The notes under the pieces were generated by a model. That model made no database searches and had not been told where the DNA came from. It was given only the letters and a program-made list of their open reading frames with translations. A stretch of DNA of 64,000 bases from Oscillospiraceae bacterium (lineage in GTDB: Bacteria; Bacillota; Clostridia; Oscillospirales; Oscillospiraceae), in assembly GCA_022846095.1 (NCBI GenBank), contig AP025583.1:930001-994000 (forward strand), given 5' to 3'. How positions within the stretch are numbered: the first letter of the stretch is position 1; every line of letters begins with the position of its first letter. This document shows, one piece after another, positions 56,613 to 64,000 of the stretch. The position numbers and the translations under genes were made by a program.

Positions 56613-58262
56613 ATGAAAACACCTCGCGCGGGACGGTTCGGGAGACTGCTCCTGGCCGCCTTTGCCCTGATGTCCCTGCTGCTCACAGCGGCGTCCGCCA
56701 CGTCCGAGGGCGCGTACACGCCCGGCCTGTACGGCACGGTCTGGGCGCTGGTGCCCCCCGTGGTGGCCATCGCGCTGGCCCTCATCACCAAGGAGGTCTA
56801 CTCCTCGCTCTTCGTGGGTATCATCGTCGGCGCGTTCCTGTACGCCGGCGGGCGGCCCGTGGGTGCGATGGAGCACTTCATCAACACCATGTTCGGCAAG
56901 GTGGCCGACAACCTGGGCATCCTCATGTTCCTGATCATCCTGGGCACCCTGGTGGCCCTCATGATCCGCGCCGGCGGCTCCAAGGCCTACGGCGACTGGG
57001 CCCGCAAGAAGATCAAGAGCAAGAACGGCGCGCTGATCGCCACCGGCCTGCTGGGGATTATCCTGGGCGTGGACGACTACTTCAATAACCTGACGGTGGG
57101 CAACGTGATGCGCCCCGTCACCGACGGCCACAAGATCTCCCGCGCCAAGCTGGCCTACATGTGCGACGCCGTGGCCGCCCCCGTGTGCATCATGATGCCC
57201 ATCTCCTCCTGGGCGGCGGCGGTCACCGGCATCATCGACGGGTACGACGGCTTCGCCCTCTTCGTGCGGGCCATCCCCTATAATTTTTACGCGATCCTCA
57301 CCCTGATCATGGTCTTTATGACCGCCGCGCTTGATATCAACTTCGGGCCCATGAAGCGCCACGAGGACAACGCCGCCAACGGCGACCTCTACACCACGCC
57401 CGAGCGGCCCTTCGACGGGATGAACGAGATGAAGTTCAACCCCAACGGCAAGGTGGCGGATCTGGTGATCCCCGTGTGCATTCTGATCCTGTGCTGCGTG
57501 GGCGGCCTGCTCTACTCGGGCGGCTTTTTCGCCGGCGGCGTGAGCATCCAGGAGGCGTTTGCCAACACCGTGGCCGGGTCGGGCCTGTCCCGGGGCGCCT
57601 TTGTGGCCCTGATTGTCATCCTGGCCTACTTCCTCCTGCGCCGTGCCATGAACTTCAAGGAGCTGATGGACTGCCTGCCCGAGGGCTTCAAGCTCATGGT
57701 GCCCGCCACGCTGATCCTCACCTTCGCCTGGACCATCAGCGGCGTGACCAGCTCCCTGGGCGCGGCCGAGTACGTGGCCGGGCTGGTGGCGGGCTTCGGG
57801 GACAAGCTCCAGATCTTCCTGCCCGCCATCATCTTCCTGATCGCCTGCGCGCTGGCCTTCGCCACAGGTACCTCCTGGGGCACGTTCAGCATCCTGATCC
57901 CCATCGTGGTGGCGGTGTTCCCGCCCGTGGCGGGGGCCGGAGGCGAGATCCTCATGAGCGATCTGCTGATGACCTCGGTGGGCGCCTGCCTGGGCGGCGC
58001 GGTCATGGGGGACCACTGCTCCCCCATCTCGGACACCACCATCATGGCCTCCACGGGGGCCCAGTGCTTCCACATCAACCACGTGGCCACCCAGATGCCC
58101 TACGCGATTACCGTGGCCGCGGTCTGCTTTGTCTCCTACATCGTCGCCGGGCTGGTGCAGCGGGTGTACATCGCCCTGCCCGTGGCCGTGGTGCTGATGG
58201 TGGCCACGCTGCTGTTCATCGGCAAGCGGAGCAAAAGCCTGAGCCTCCAGTCCGTCCGGTAG
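56613..58262 (+). CDS. NhaC family Na+/H+ antiporter
   Basis: A 549-residue protein with about 11-12 helices. Recognisable segments: WALVPPVVAIALALITKEVYSSLFVGIIVGAF, ILGVDDYFNNLTVGNVMRPVTD with the paired Asp, and GDHCSPISDTTIMASTGAQCFHINHVATQMPYA, typical of the NhaC/YvgP-like branch. Alternative roles in amine or lactate-type exchange exist in this superfamily. A GGGAGG site precedes the ATG; a strong terminator follows. Confidence 0.9.
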   Translation: MKTPRAGRFGRLLLAAFALMSLLLTAASATSEGAYTPGLYGTVWALVPPVVAIALALITKEVYSSLFVGIIVGAFLYAGGRPVGAMEHFINTMFGKVADNLGILMFLIILGTLVALMIRAGGSKAYGDWARKKIKSKNGALIATGLLGIILGVDDYFNNLTVGNVMRPVTDGHKISRAKLAYMCDAVAAPVCIMMPISSWAAAVTGIIDGYDGFALFVRAIPYNFYAILTLIMVFMTAALDINFGPMKRHEDNAANGDLYTTPERPFDGMNEMKFNPNGKVADLVIPVCILILCCVGGLLYSGGFFAGGVSIQEAFANTVAGSGLSRGAFVALIVILAYFLLRRAMNFKELMDCLPEGFKLMVPATLILTFAWTISGVTSSLGAAEYVAGLVAGFGDKLQIFLPAIIFLIACALAFATGTSWGTFSILIPIVVAVFPPVAGAGGEILMSDLLMTSVGACLGGAVMGDHCSPISDTTIMASTGAQCFHINHVATQMPYAITVAAVCFVSYIVAGLVQRVYIALPVAVVLMVATLLFIGKRSKSLSLQSVR

Positions 58263-58275
58263 CCCGGAAAAACAA

Positions 58276-58325
58276 AAGACGTGCGTACCCCGCGCTGTGG
58301 GAAGGCGGGGTACGCACGTCTTTTT
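58276..58325. terminator. Terminator after the nhaC-type gene
   Basis: AAGACGTGCGTACCCCGC / GCGGGGTACGCACGTCTT with a TTTTTT run. Confidence 0.9.
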
Positions 58326-58405
58326 TGCTCTCATGAGGGGGGATACCAGCGGAGCTGCCTGGGGGGCTTCCCTTTTCAGCCTTATGCCAATAATGCGTAC
58401 TTAAA

Positions 58406-59227
58406 TCAGACCGATAACCGGGAATTTACCTGAAGTAAGTCCTTCAAAAAAATCTGAATGTTATCGTTTACTGCGTAAGGATTATCTACATTGGAATTAT
58501 GGGCAGCATTTGGAATCCATACTAATGGGAACCCTGTTCTTTTTGCCCACTCCCTATTGTACGATTTTACCTTTCCCGTCTTATCCTTTTCACCTACAAT
58601 CAAAAGCACGGGACAAGGAATATTAAGTTCTCTATTATCATCAAAAAAAGCATCATACCCAATCTCCATTAGATGACACAACTCCGCCTTGCTATATCCA
58701 TCAATCATTGCACTCATATTTGCTTGTCCCATTTTAGTAGTTGCATTTTGCTTTGTCATAGACGATTTTAACAATTTCACCGAGAAAAGCTTTGACATCC
58801 ATTCTATTTGACGAAGCCACCAAATATCTGATTTGGAATAATAATCTCCGTAAGGTGTGGAGTCAATTGCTACAAACGCTTTCACCAAATGTGGGTATCT
58901 GCAAATAAAAGCCTGTGCAATATACCCGCCCATTGATTGACCTATTAGAATTACTTTAGAAGAGCCGCACTCATCAAGGATGTACTTTATCTCCTTCGCT
59001 GCATTCTCATAACTAAAATTAGCATAGGGCCTGGATTCTCCATGTGCAGGTGCATCCCACGCAATAAGATTATATTTTTTCTCAAAGAAAGGAAACTGTT
59101 GTTCAAACATAGTATGATTTGCTGTCAAGCCATGAAGAAAAAATAATGTTTCTCTCTCATCATCAAATTTATCCGAAATCCAATACGCAATATTTCCATT
59201 TGGATTATTTACTTGTTTCCTTTGCAC
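58406..59227 (-). CDS. Alpha/beta hydrolase, low GC, probably transferred
   Basis: A 273-residue hydrolase: LFFLHGLTANHTMFEQQFPFF (HG oxyanion), nucleophile elbow LIGQSMGGYIAQAF (Ser about residue 97), Asp in VGEKDKTG and His in NAAHNSN; complete triad. Codon use is strongly AT-rich against a GC-rich chromosome, which points to horizontal acquisition from a lower-GC Firmicute. GTG start with GGAGGTGG upstream. Esterase or C-C hydrolase activity cannot be specified. Confidence 0.92.
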   Translation of the reverse strand: MQRKQVNNPNGNIAYWISDKFDDERETLFFLHGLTANHTMFEQQFPFFEKKYNLIAWDAPAHGESRPYANFSYENAAKEIKYILDECGSSKVILIGQSMGGYIAQAFICRYPHLVKAFVAIDSTPYGDYYSKSDIWWLRQIEWMSKLFSVKLLKSSMTKQNATTKMGQANMSAMIDGYSKAELCHLMEIGYDAFFDDNRELNIPCPVLLIVGEKDKTGKVKSYNREWAKRTGFPLVWIPNAAHNSNVDNPYAVNDNIQIFLKDLLQVNSRLSV

Positions 59228-59266
59228 TACCCCACCTCCTGTAACTTCCGATTTGTCGAATACGCC

Positions 59267-59440
59267 TTATCCGCCTAAGTCGTATAAATACGCGTCATTT
59301 TTTTTCAGGCAGGCCGCTTCCCGGTCAAACCACGCCTCAATGTCGTCCCGCAGCTCTAAAATGGATTCGTCCAGCGGGATGGGGCGCCCGCGGCACCCGC
59401 CGCCGCAGCGGCCGTATACACGGGATCGATCGCGCAGGCC
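59267..59440 (-). pseudogene. Possible 3' gene remnant
   Basis: On the minus strand a frame without start codon reads ...RPIPLDESILELRDDIEAWFDREAACLKKNDAYLYDLGG and ends at the TAA at 59269-59267. It lies between the low-GC hydrolase and the EAL gene and is in a different frame from either. Its helix-like, non-repetitive composition looks protein-coding, so it may be the tail of a deleted gene. No family recognised. Confidence 0.35.
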
Positions 59441-59443
59441 CCG

Positions 59444-62400
59444 TTACGGCTGCGTTTGGCAGGGGAGGAAACGCGCCTCGAACTCCGGGGCGGAGATGGG
59501 GCGGCCGAAGAAGAAGCCCTGGTAGTAATTCAGGTGCATGGGCTGGACCACCGCCAGCTCCTCGGCGGTCTCCACTCCCTCCAGACAGACCTGGATGCCC
59601 AGCTTTTGGCACAGGTCCACCACGAACTGGATGAAGGCGCTGTCGAAGGCGCTGGCCTGCACCCCCTTGACGAAGGTGCGGTCGATCTTCACCACGTCGA
59701 TGGGGTACTGCTTCAGGACGCCCAGGGAGGAGTAGCCGGTGCCGAAGTCGTCCATGGAGATCTTTACCCGCATGGCCCGCAGGCGGCCCAGGTACTCCTC
59801 CAGGGCGGCGACGTTGGAGGCAAGGTAGCTCTCGGTGAGCTCCACCACCACGTTGGAGGGGTCGGCCCCGCTCTTCTGGAGGGTCTCCTCCATGTAGCCG
59901 ATGAAGGTGGGGTCCTCCAGCTGGAGGTTGGACAGGTTGATCCCCATCATGAAGCAGGGCATCTGCCGCTGCCAGCGGGCGCAGGTCTCCGCCGCGGTGC
60001 GGAAGATCCACCGGCCCACCGGCAGGATAAGGCCGCTCTCCTCCAGCAGGGGGATGAACTCCACCGGGGAGACGGGGCCGTACTTGTCGCACCGCCAGCG
60101 GCAAAGGGCCTCGGCCCCCTGCAGCGCGGCGCCGTCCCCCAGGATGATGGGCTGGTAGTAGAGCTCGAAGCCCTGGAAGCCGTTCTCCACGCTCTCCCGC
60201 AGCAGCTCGTTGAGGTCCAGCAGCCGCTCCCGCCGGGCCAGCAGGTCCCGGGAGAAAAAGCACAGCTGGTTTTTGCCCTGCTGCTTGGCGTGCTCCATGG
60301 CGAAGTGGGCGTACTTGACCAGATCCCGGCTGGAGGCGCCGTCGGCGGGGGAGAAGACGCACCCGCAGGACAATGTGCAGGAGAATTTCTTGCCGTCGTA
60401 GGTCTGCTGGTGGCGGAAGGCCGCCTGGACCCGGCGGTAGAAGGACTCCGCGCAGGCGCGGTCGTCCCCCCGGACCAGCACGCCGAACTCGTCCCCGTCC
60501 AGCCGGTACAGGTAGGAGTTGGCGGGCTGCATGGACTGGAGCTTCTGGGCGGCGATGCGGATGACCTCGTCCCCGAAGCCGCGGTCGTAGAGGCTGTTGA
60601 TATGCTTGAGGCCGTCGATGCCGAAGAGCAGGATGGAGAAGGAGGCCTGCTCCGTCTTGGCCAGCACACGGCTGAGCTGGTCCTCAAACTCAAATTTGTT
60701 CAGCAGGCCCGTCAGGTGATCCACCCGGCTGCGCTTGCCCAGGTTGGTGATTATACCCGCGAAGAGGGAGGGCTCCCCCTGCGCGTCCCGCTCCAGGTGG
60801 CCGCGGCAGCGCAGCCACACCCACTCCCCCTTGCGGTTCTGCGCCCGGTACTCCACACAGTGGCTGTCGCTGCGCCCGTCGCTGATCATCTGGTTGGACT
60901 CCAGGAATGCGGCCTTGTCGCCGGGGTGGACCTTGGCCCCCCAGACGGCGGCGGCGTTGGGGATCACCTGGGCGGGCAGGTCGAATTCCTCCACCATGCT
61001 GGGGGGATAGCGGAAGGTGCCCGTCTTCATATCGCTGACGTAGATGTAGTCGTCGGTGCTGCGGATCAGGGCCTCATAGAGGCGCTCCTTGTCGAACTGG
61101 AAGTCCTCCGGGGCGCTTCCCCCGGGCCCGGCCTGCCGCAGCAGGCCCTCGGCGCGGCGGATGTGGGCGGTGCGCTTTTGCTCATAGAGCTTCTCGTCCA
61201 CCGCGCCCAGGGCCTCGGCGGCGGAGAGGGCGTTGCCGGGGGGCAGCTCCAGCAGGCCGCAGCAGAAGGAGGGCGCGCCGGGCAGGCCCGCCCGCGCCCC
61301 CTCCCGGTCCAGGGCGGCCTGGACGGCCTCCATCTTTCGGGCGGCCTGGCCCAGGGTGAGCCCGGCGAAGGCGGCGAGAAACTCGTCCCCGCCCACGCGG
61401 AACACGCAGTCCTCCGCGCCCGTGTTCTCCCGCAGGGCGGCGGCCATGGAGACCATCAGCGCGTCCCCGGTGCGGTGGCCGTGCTGCGCGTTGAAGCGCT
61501 TGAGCCCGTCGATGTCCAGCATGCACAGCGTGCACGCCTCCCCCGCCCGGCGCTGCCGCTCCAGCAGCGCGGCGAGGGCCTTGCGCCCGGCCCGGCGGTT
61601 TAGCAGCCCGGTCAGGTCGTCCAGCGTGGCGGCCTGGTAGAGCAGGCGGGCCTCGGTCACGTCCATGGACTGCTGGATGTGGACCCTGCGGCCGTCCAGC
61701 CAGGTCATCAGGCTGTCGTGGTTTTCATAGATCCGGCCGTTGCGGGTGTTGGTCTCCTCCCAGATGCAGGAGGGGGCGTCCCCGCCCTGCTCCTGGAGCA
61801 GCGGGATGGGGCAGAAGTCGCAGCGGTGCTTCAGCCCCTTCTGGAGCACCTGCCAGCAGGGCCTGCCCACCGGGTCGTCCGCGCCGAACATGCGGCGCAT
61901 GGCCTGGTTCATAAAGAGGATCTCGTCGGTCTCCACGTCGGTGACGTAGAGGCCGGAGCTCATGGAGTCCGCCACCTCGTTGAGGGCCCAGTTCTGGAAG
62001 GCGCACGCCCGGCTCCAGTCCCGCCAGCCCAGGGTGAGCTCCAGCAGGCGGCGGGCGTCGGGGAGCACGGCCAGGTCGTCCCGCGTCCAGGCCCCCAGGC
62101 GGGCGAACACGGCCAGGCCCAGGATCGGCCCGCCCTGCGCGCCGTCGGACAGGGGCAGGCAGACCGGCTCCAGCCCCGGCAGCAGGGCCGTCGCCCGTTC
62201 CTCCAGCGCCCCGGCGGGCACTGCGCCCAGCCCGGGCCAGTCCAGCCCGCCCGCCAGCTCGGCCCAGGGGCGCACGGGCCCGCCCTCCAGCAGGGCGCCG
62301 TCCCGCCACAGGGCGGCCCCGAACGGCGGAAAGAGCAGCGCGGCGGCGCGCAGGGGAAACTGCCGCGCAAGCACTCCGCTGAGGAACTCCAGCACCTGCA

Positions 62401-62494
62401 CGAAGCTCCACCGGCCCGCCATACGCTCGTCCAGCGGGTCCGCATTGAGTTGAAAGGCCCGTTTGGGGGCCGCGCCCAGACCGTCGCGTTCCAT
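59444..62494 (-). CDS. Large PAS-GGDEF-PAS-GGDEF-EAL cyclic-di-GMP signalling protein
   Basis: A 1016-residue cytosolic protein. Order: unassigned N-terminal sensor-like part (1-180), PAS-like domain (about 180-275, ETDEILFMNQAMRRMFG), first GGDEF domain with intact RVGGDEF (about 290-430), a second PAS-type part (TFRYPPSMVEEFDL...), second GGDEF with variant YRLDGDEF (about 590-740), and a C-terminal EAL domain with EALCRW, ELTESYLASN, DDFGTGYSSL and EGVETAEE intact. So the EAL is probably an active phosphodiesterase, one cyclase domain may be active and the other may be regulatory. ATG 62494 has GGGAG. Confidence 0.93.
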   Translation of the reverse strand: MERDGLGAAPKRAFQLNADPLDERMAGRWSFVQVLEFLSGVLARQFPLRAAALLFPPFGAALWRDGALLEGGPVRPWAELAGGLDWPGLGAVPAGALEERATALLPGLEPVCLPLSDGAQGGPILGLAVFARLGAWTRDDLAVLPDARRLLELTLGWRDWSRACAFQNWALNEVADSMSSGLYVTDVETDEILFMNQAMRRMFGADDPVGRPCWQVLQKGLKHRCDFCPIPLLQEQGGDAPSCIWEETNTRNGRIYENHDSLMTWLDGRRVHIQQSMDVTEARLLYQAATLDDLTGLLNRRAGRKALAALLERQRRAGEACTLCMLDIDGLKRFNAQHGHRTGDALMVSMAAALRENTGAEDCVFRVGGDEFLAAFAGLTLGQAARKMEAVQAALDREGARAGLPGAPSFCCGLLELPPGNALSAAEALGAVDEKLYEQKRTAHIRRAEGLLRQAGPGGSAPEDFQFDKERLYEALIRSTDDYIYVSDMKTGTFRYPPSMVEEFDLPAQVIPNAAAVWGAKVHPGDKAAFLESNQMISDGRSDSHCVEYRAQNRKGEWVWLRCRGHLERDAQGEPSLFAGIITNLGKRSRVDHLTGLLNKFEFEDQLSRVLAKTEQASFSILLFGIDGLKHINSLYDRGFGDEVIRIAAQKLQSMQPANSYLYRLDGDEFGVLVRGDDRACAESFYRRVQAAFRHQQTYDGKKFSCTLSCGCVFSPADGASSRDLVKYAHFAMEHAKQQGKNQLCFFSRDLLARRERLLDLNELLRESVENGFQGFELYYQPIILGDGAALQGAEALCRWRCDKYGPVSPVEFIPLLEESGLILPVGRWIFRTAAETCARWQRQMPCFMMGINLSNLQLEDPTFIGYMEETLQKSGADPSNVVVELTESYLASNVAALEEYLGRLRAMRVKISMDDFGTGYSSLGVLKQYPIDVVKIDRTFVKGVQASAFDSAFIQFVVDLCQKLGIQVCLEGVETAEELAVVQPMHLNYYQGFFFGRPISAPEFEARFLPCQTQP

Positions 62495-62538
62495 CGACAG
62501 CGCTCCCTTCGCGGAGGCGGCGCGCCGCCCCCGGGAAA

Positions 62539-63948
62539 TTACACATCTTTATCAGTATATACTATGTTATCCGGTTTGGGAAGGGGCTGCGCCGCCTCCA
62601 TGCCCCGCATTTTGCGCAGGAAGCCCAGCCCCATGGGCACGGAGAGCAGGAAGGTGCACAGGTCTGCCGTGGGCTGGGCCAGCTGCACGCCGGTCAGCCC
62701 CGCCACGGGGGGCAGCAGCAGGATGACGGGCAGGAAGAAGAGCCCCTGCCGCGCCAGGGCCAGGACGGAGGCCTTGCCCGACTCCCCCACGGTCTGGAGC
62801 ATCATGTTGTTGAGGATGATCAGCGACGACAGGGGCAGGGTGAAGCACTGGAAGCGCAGGGCCTGGGCGCCGATGGCGATGACCGTGGGGTCCTCCCGGC
62901 GGAACACGGCGATGATCTGGGGGGCGAAGAGGAACCCCAGCACGGCCACCGCCGCCAGGAAAACGGCCGAGAGCTTAAGGCAGAAATAGTACCCCCGGCG
63001 CACCCGCCCGTAGAGCCTGGCGCCGAAATTGAAGCCGCACACGGGCTGGAAGCCCTGGCCGAAGCCCAGCAGGGCGGAGTTTGCGAACATGCTCACCCGG
63101 GTGACCACCGACATGGCGGCGATGGCCGCGTCCCCGAAGGGCCCAGCCGCCCGGTTGAGGCAGATGGTGGCCACGCTGGCCAGCCCCTGCCGGTAGAGGG
63201 AGGGCAGGCCGCCCCGGAAGATCTCGCGGTACACCGGCCAGGAAAACGTGAAGTGGGAGGGGCGTATGCGCAGGGTGCCGCCGCGGCCGCAGCTGGCCAG
63301 CAGGATAAGGAAGCTCACCAGCTGGCTGAGGATGGTGGCCAGGGCGGCCCCGCCGGTCTTGAGGTCCAGCACGAAGATGAAGATGGGGTCCAGCGCGATG
63401 TTTAAAACCGCCCCGGTGGCGATGCCCAGCATGGAGTAAAAGGCGCTGCCCTGGTAGCGCAGCAGGTTGTTGAGCACCAGGGAGGCCGCCATATAGGGCG
63501 CGCCCAGCAGGATGTAGCGGGCGTAGTCCCTGGCGTAGGGGAGGATGGTGTCGGTGGCACCCAGCAGGCGCACCAGGGGGTCCAGGAACACAAGGCCCAG
63601 CACGGCCAGCGCCAGCCCCACCCCCAGGGCGGAGAAAAAGCCGGTGGAGGCCACCCGGGAGGCCAGCGCCCGGTCCTTCTGCCCCAGCAGGCGGGAGATG
63701 TAGTTGCCCGCCCCGGAGCCGAAGGTGAAGCCCAGGGCCTGGATGATGGCCATGAGGGAAAAGACCACCCCCACCGCGCCCTGGGCGCTGGTGCCGATGC
63801 GCCCGACGAAGAAGGTGTCCGCCATATTGTAGATGGAGGTGATCATCATGCTCACAATGGTGGGCACGGCCAGGGTGCCGATAAGGCCCGGCAGGGGCGC
63901 GGTGGTCATCCACTCAAACTTCTCGTCCTGGTTGGTTATCCGCTTCAC
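62539..63948 (-). CDS. MATE family multidrug efflux transporter (second copy)
   Basis: A 469-residue, 12-helix MATE protein of the NorM/DinF-like group: LIGTLAVPTIVSMMITSIYNMADTFFVGRIG and the related second-lobe GLPSLYRQGLASVATICLNRAA. It is distinct from the MerR-linked copy at 34 kb. The start is probably GTG 63948 (weak GGAA site); a later ATG would remove the N-terminal cap. Downstream it comes within 45 bp of the EAL gene on the same strand, possibly co-transcribed. Confidence 0.9.
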   Translation of the reverse strand: MKRITNQDEKFEWMTTAPLPGLIGTLAVPTIVSMMITSIYNMADTFFVGRIGTSAQGAVGVVFSLMAIIQALGFTFGSGAGNYISRLLGQKDRALASRVASTGFFSALGVGLALAVLGLVFLDPLVRLLGATDTILPYARDYARYILLGAPYMAASLVLNNLLRYQGSAFYSMLGIATGAVLNIALDPIFIFVLDLKTGGAALATILSQLVSFLILLASCGRGGTLRIRPSHFTFSWPVYREIFRGGLPSLYRQGLASVATICLNRAAGPFGDAAIAAMSVVTRVSMFANSALLGFGQGFQPVCGFNFGARLYGRVRRGYYFCLKLSAVFLAAVAVLGFLFAPQIIAVFRREDPTVIAIGAQALRFQCFTLPLSSLIILNNMMLQTVGESGKASVLALARQGLFFLPVILLLPPVAGLTGVQLAQPTADLCTFLLSVPMGLGFLRKMRGMEAAQPLPKPDNIVYTDKDV

Positions 63949-64000
63949 TCAAATTCCAGCTTCCGTTCACACATTTTTGCCCATTATACCACAAAAACGC

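Overview
The window reads as a chromosomal segment of a high-GC, anaerobic, spore-forming Clostridia bacterium of the Oscillospiraceae type (Flavonifractor, Intestinimonas, Lawsonibacter-like). The grounds are Spo0A and SpoIVB side by side, a six-gene Rnf complex, a biotin-dependent Na+-pumping decarboxylase, a T-box leader, a TTT transporter, Cys-type sulfatase and anaerobic sulfatase maturase, manganese catalase and Rrf2/MerR/TetR/GntR regulators. The genus is an inference. No rRNA, CRISPR array or phage integrase was seen.

Layout. 0.0-7.3 kb: end of a DUF975 protein, then branched-chain amino acid synthesis (ilvD beside a divergent FCD-type GntR regulator; ilvB-ilvH-ilvC behind a long T-box leader). 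7.3-12.5 kb: rnfCDGEAB. 12.6-15.7 kb: small regulators and membrane proteins. 15.8-18.9 kb: pyrB with a fused zinc tail, five tRNA genes, and an IS3-family element sitting in the loop of the tRNA terminator. 18.9-22.0 kb: an oxidative-stress style cluster (Mn catalase, Fe-S aldo/keto reductase behind a MerR-type promoter, cupin-CMD-CMD protein). 22.3-27.9 kb: tRNA-Arg, membrane protein, corrinoid protein, spoIVB-spo0A, DUF2974 hydrolase and a 5'-truncated MoCF-domain gene. 28.0-33.3 kb: six-gene Na+ decarboxylase operon with an HMG-CoA-lyase-like protein and a crotonase. 33.4-37.6 kb: MerR/MATE pair, thioesterase, xpt, glutamine amidotransferase, tRNA-Ser.

37.7-40.3 kb is a lower-GC island with a MORC/Hsp90-like GHKL ATPase translationally coupled to a GIY-YIG nuclease, preceded by a strong promoter and an intrinsic terminator. 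This is the best candidate for an undescribed (probably defence) system. 40.6-47.6 kb: an organosulfate locus (GntR/LacI-type regulator, sulfatase, TctABC-like transporter, divergent sulfatase maturase). 47.6-53.5 kb: transglutaminase-like protein, small proteins, a TetR-controlled hydrolase-MFS operon and a lipoprotein. 53.9-56.3 kb: a redox operon (TlpA-like lipoprotein, CXXC mini-protein, polyferredoxin, membrane protein, Rrf2). 56.6-64 kb: NhaC antiporter, a low-GC hydrolase, a large GGDEF/GGDEF/EAL protein and a second MATE exporter.

How parts fit: Rnf, the decarboxylase and NhaC together suggest that ion gradients (probably Na+) are central to energy metabolism. Dispersed palindromic repeats recur between genes (about 2.9, 12.5, 13.5, 27.4 and 53.6 kb), and at 27.4 kb one replaces the start of a gene.
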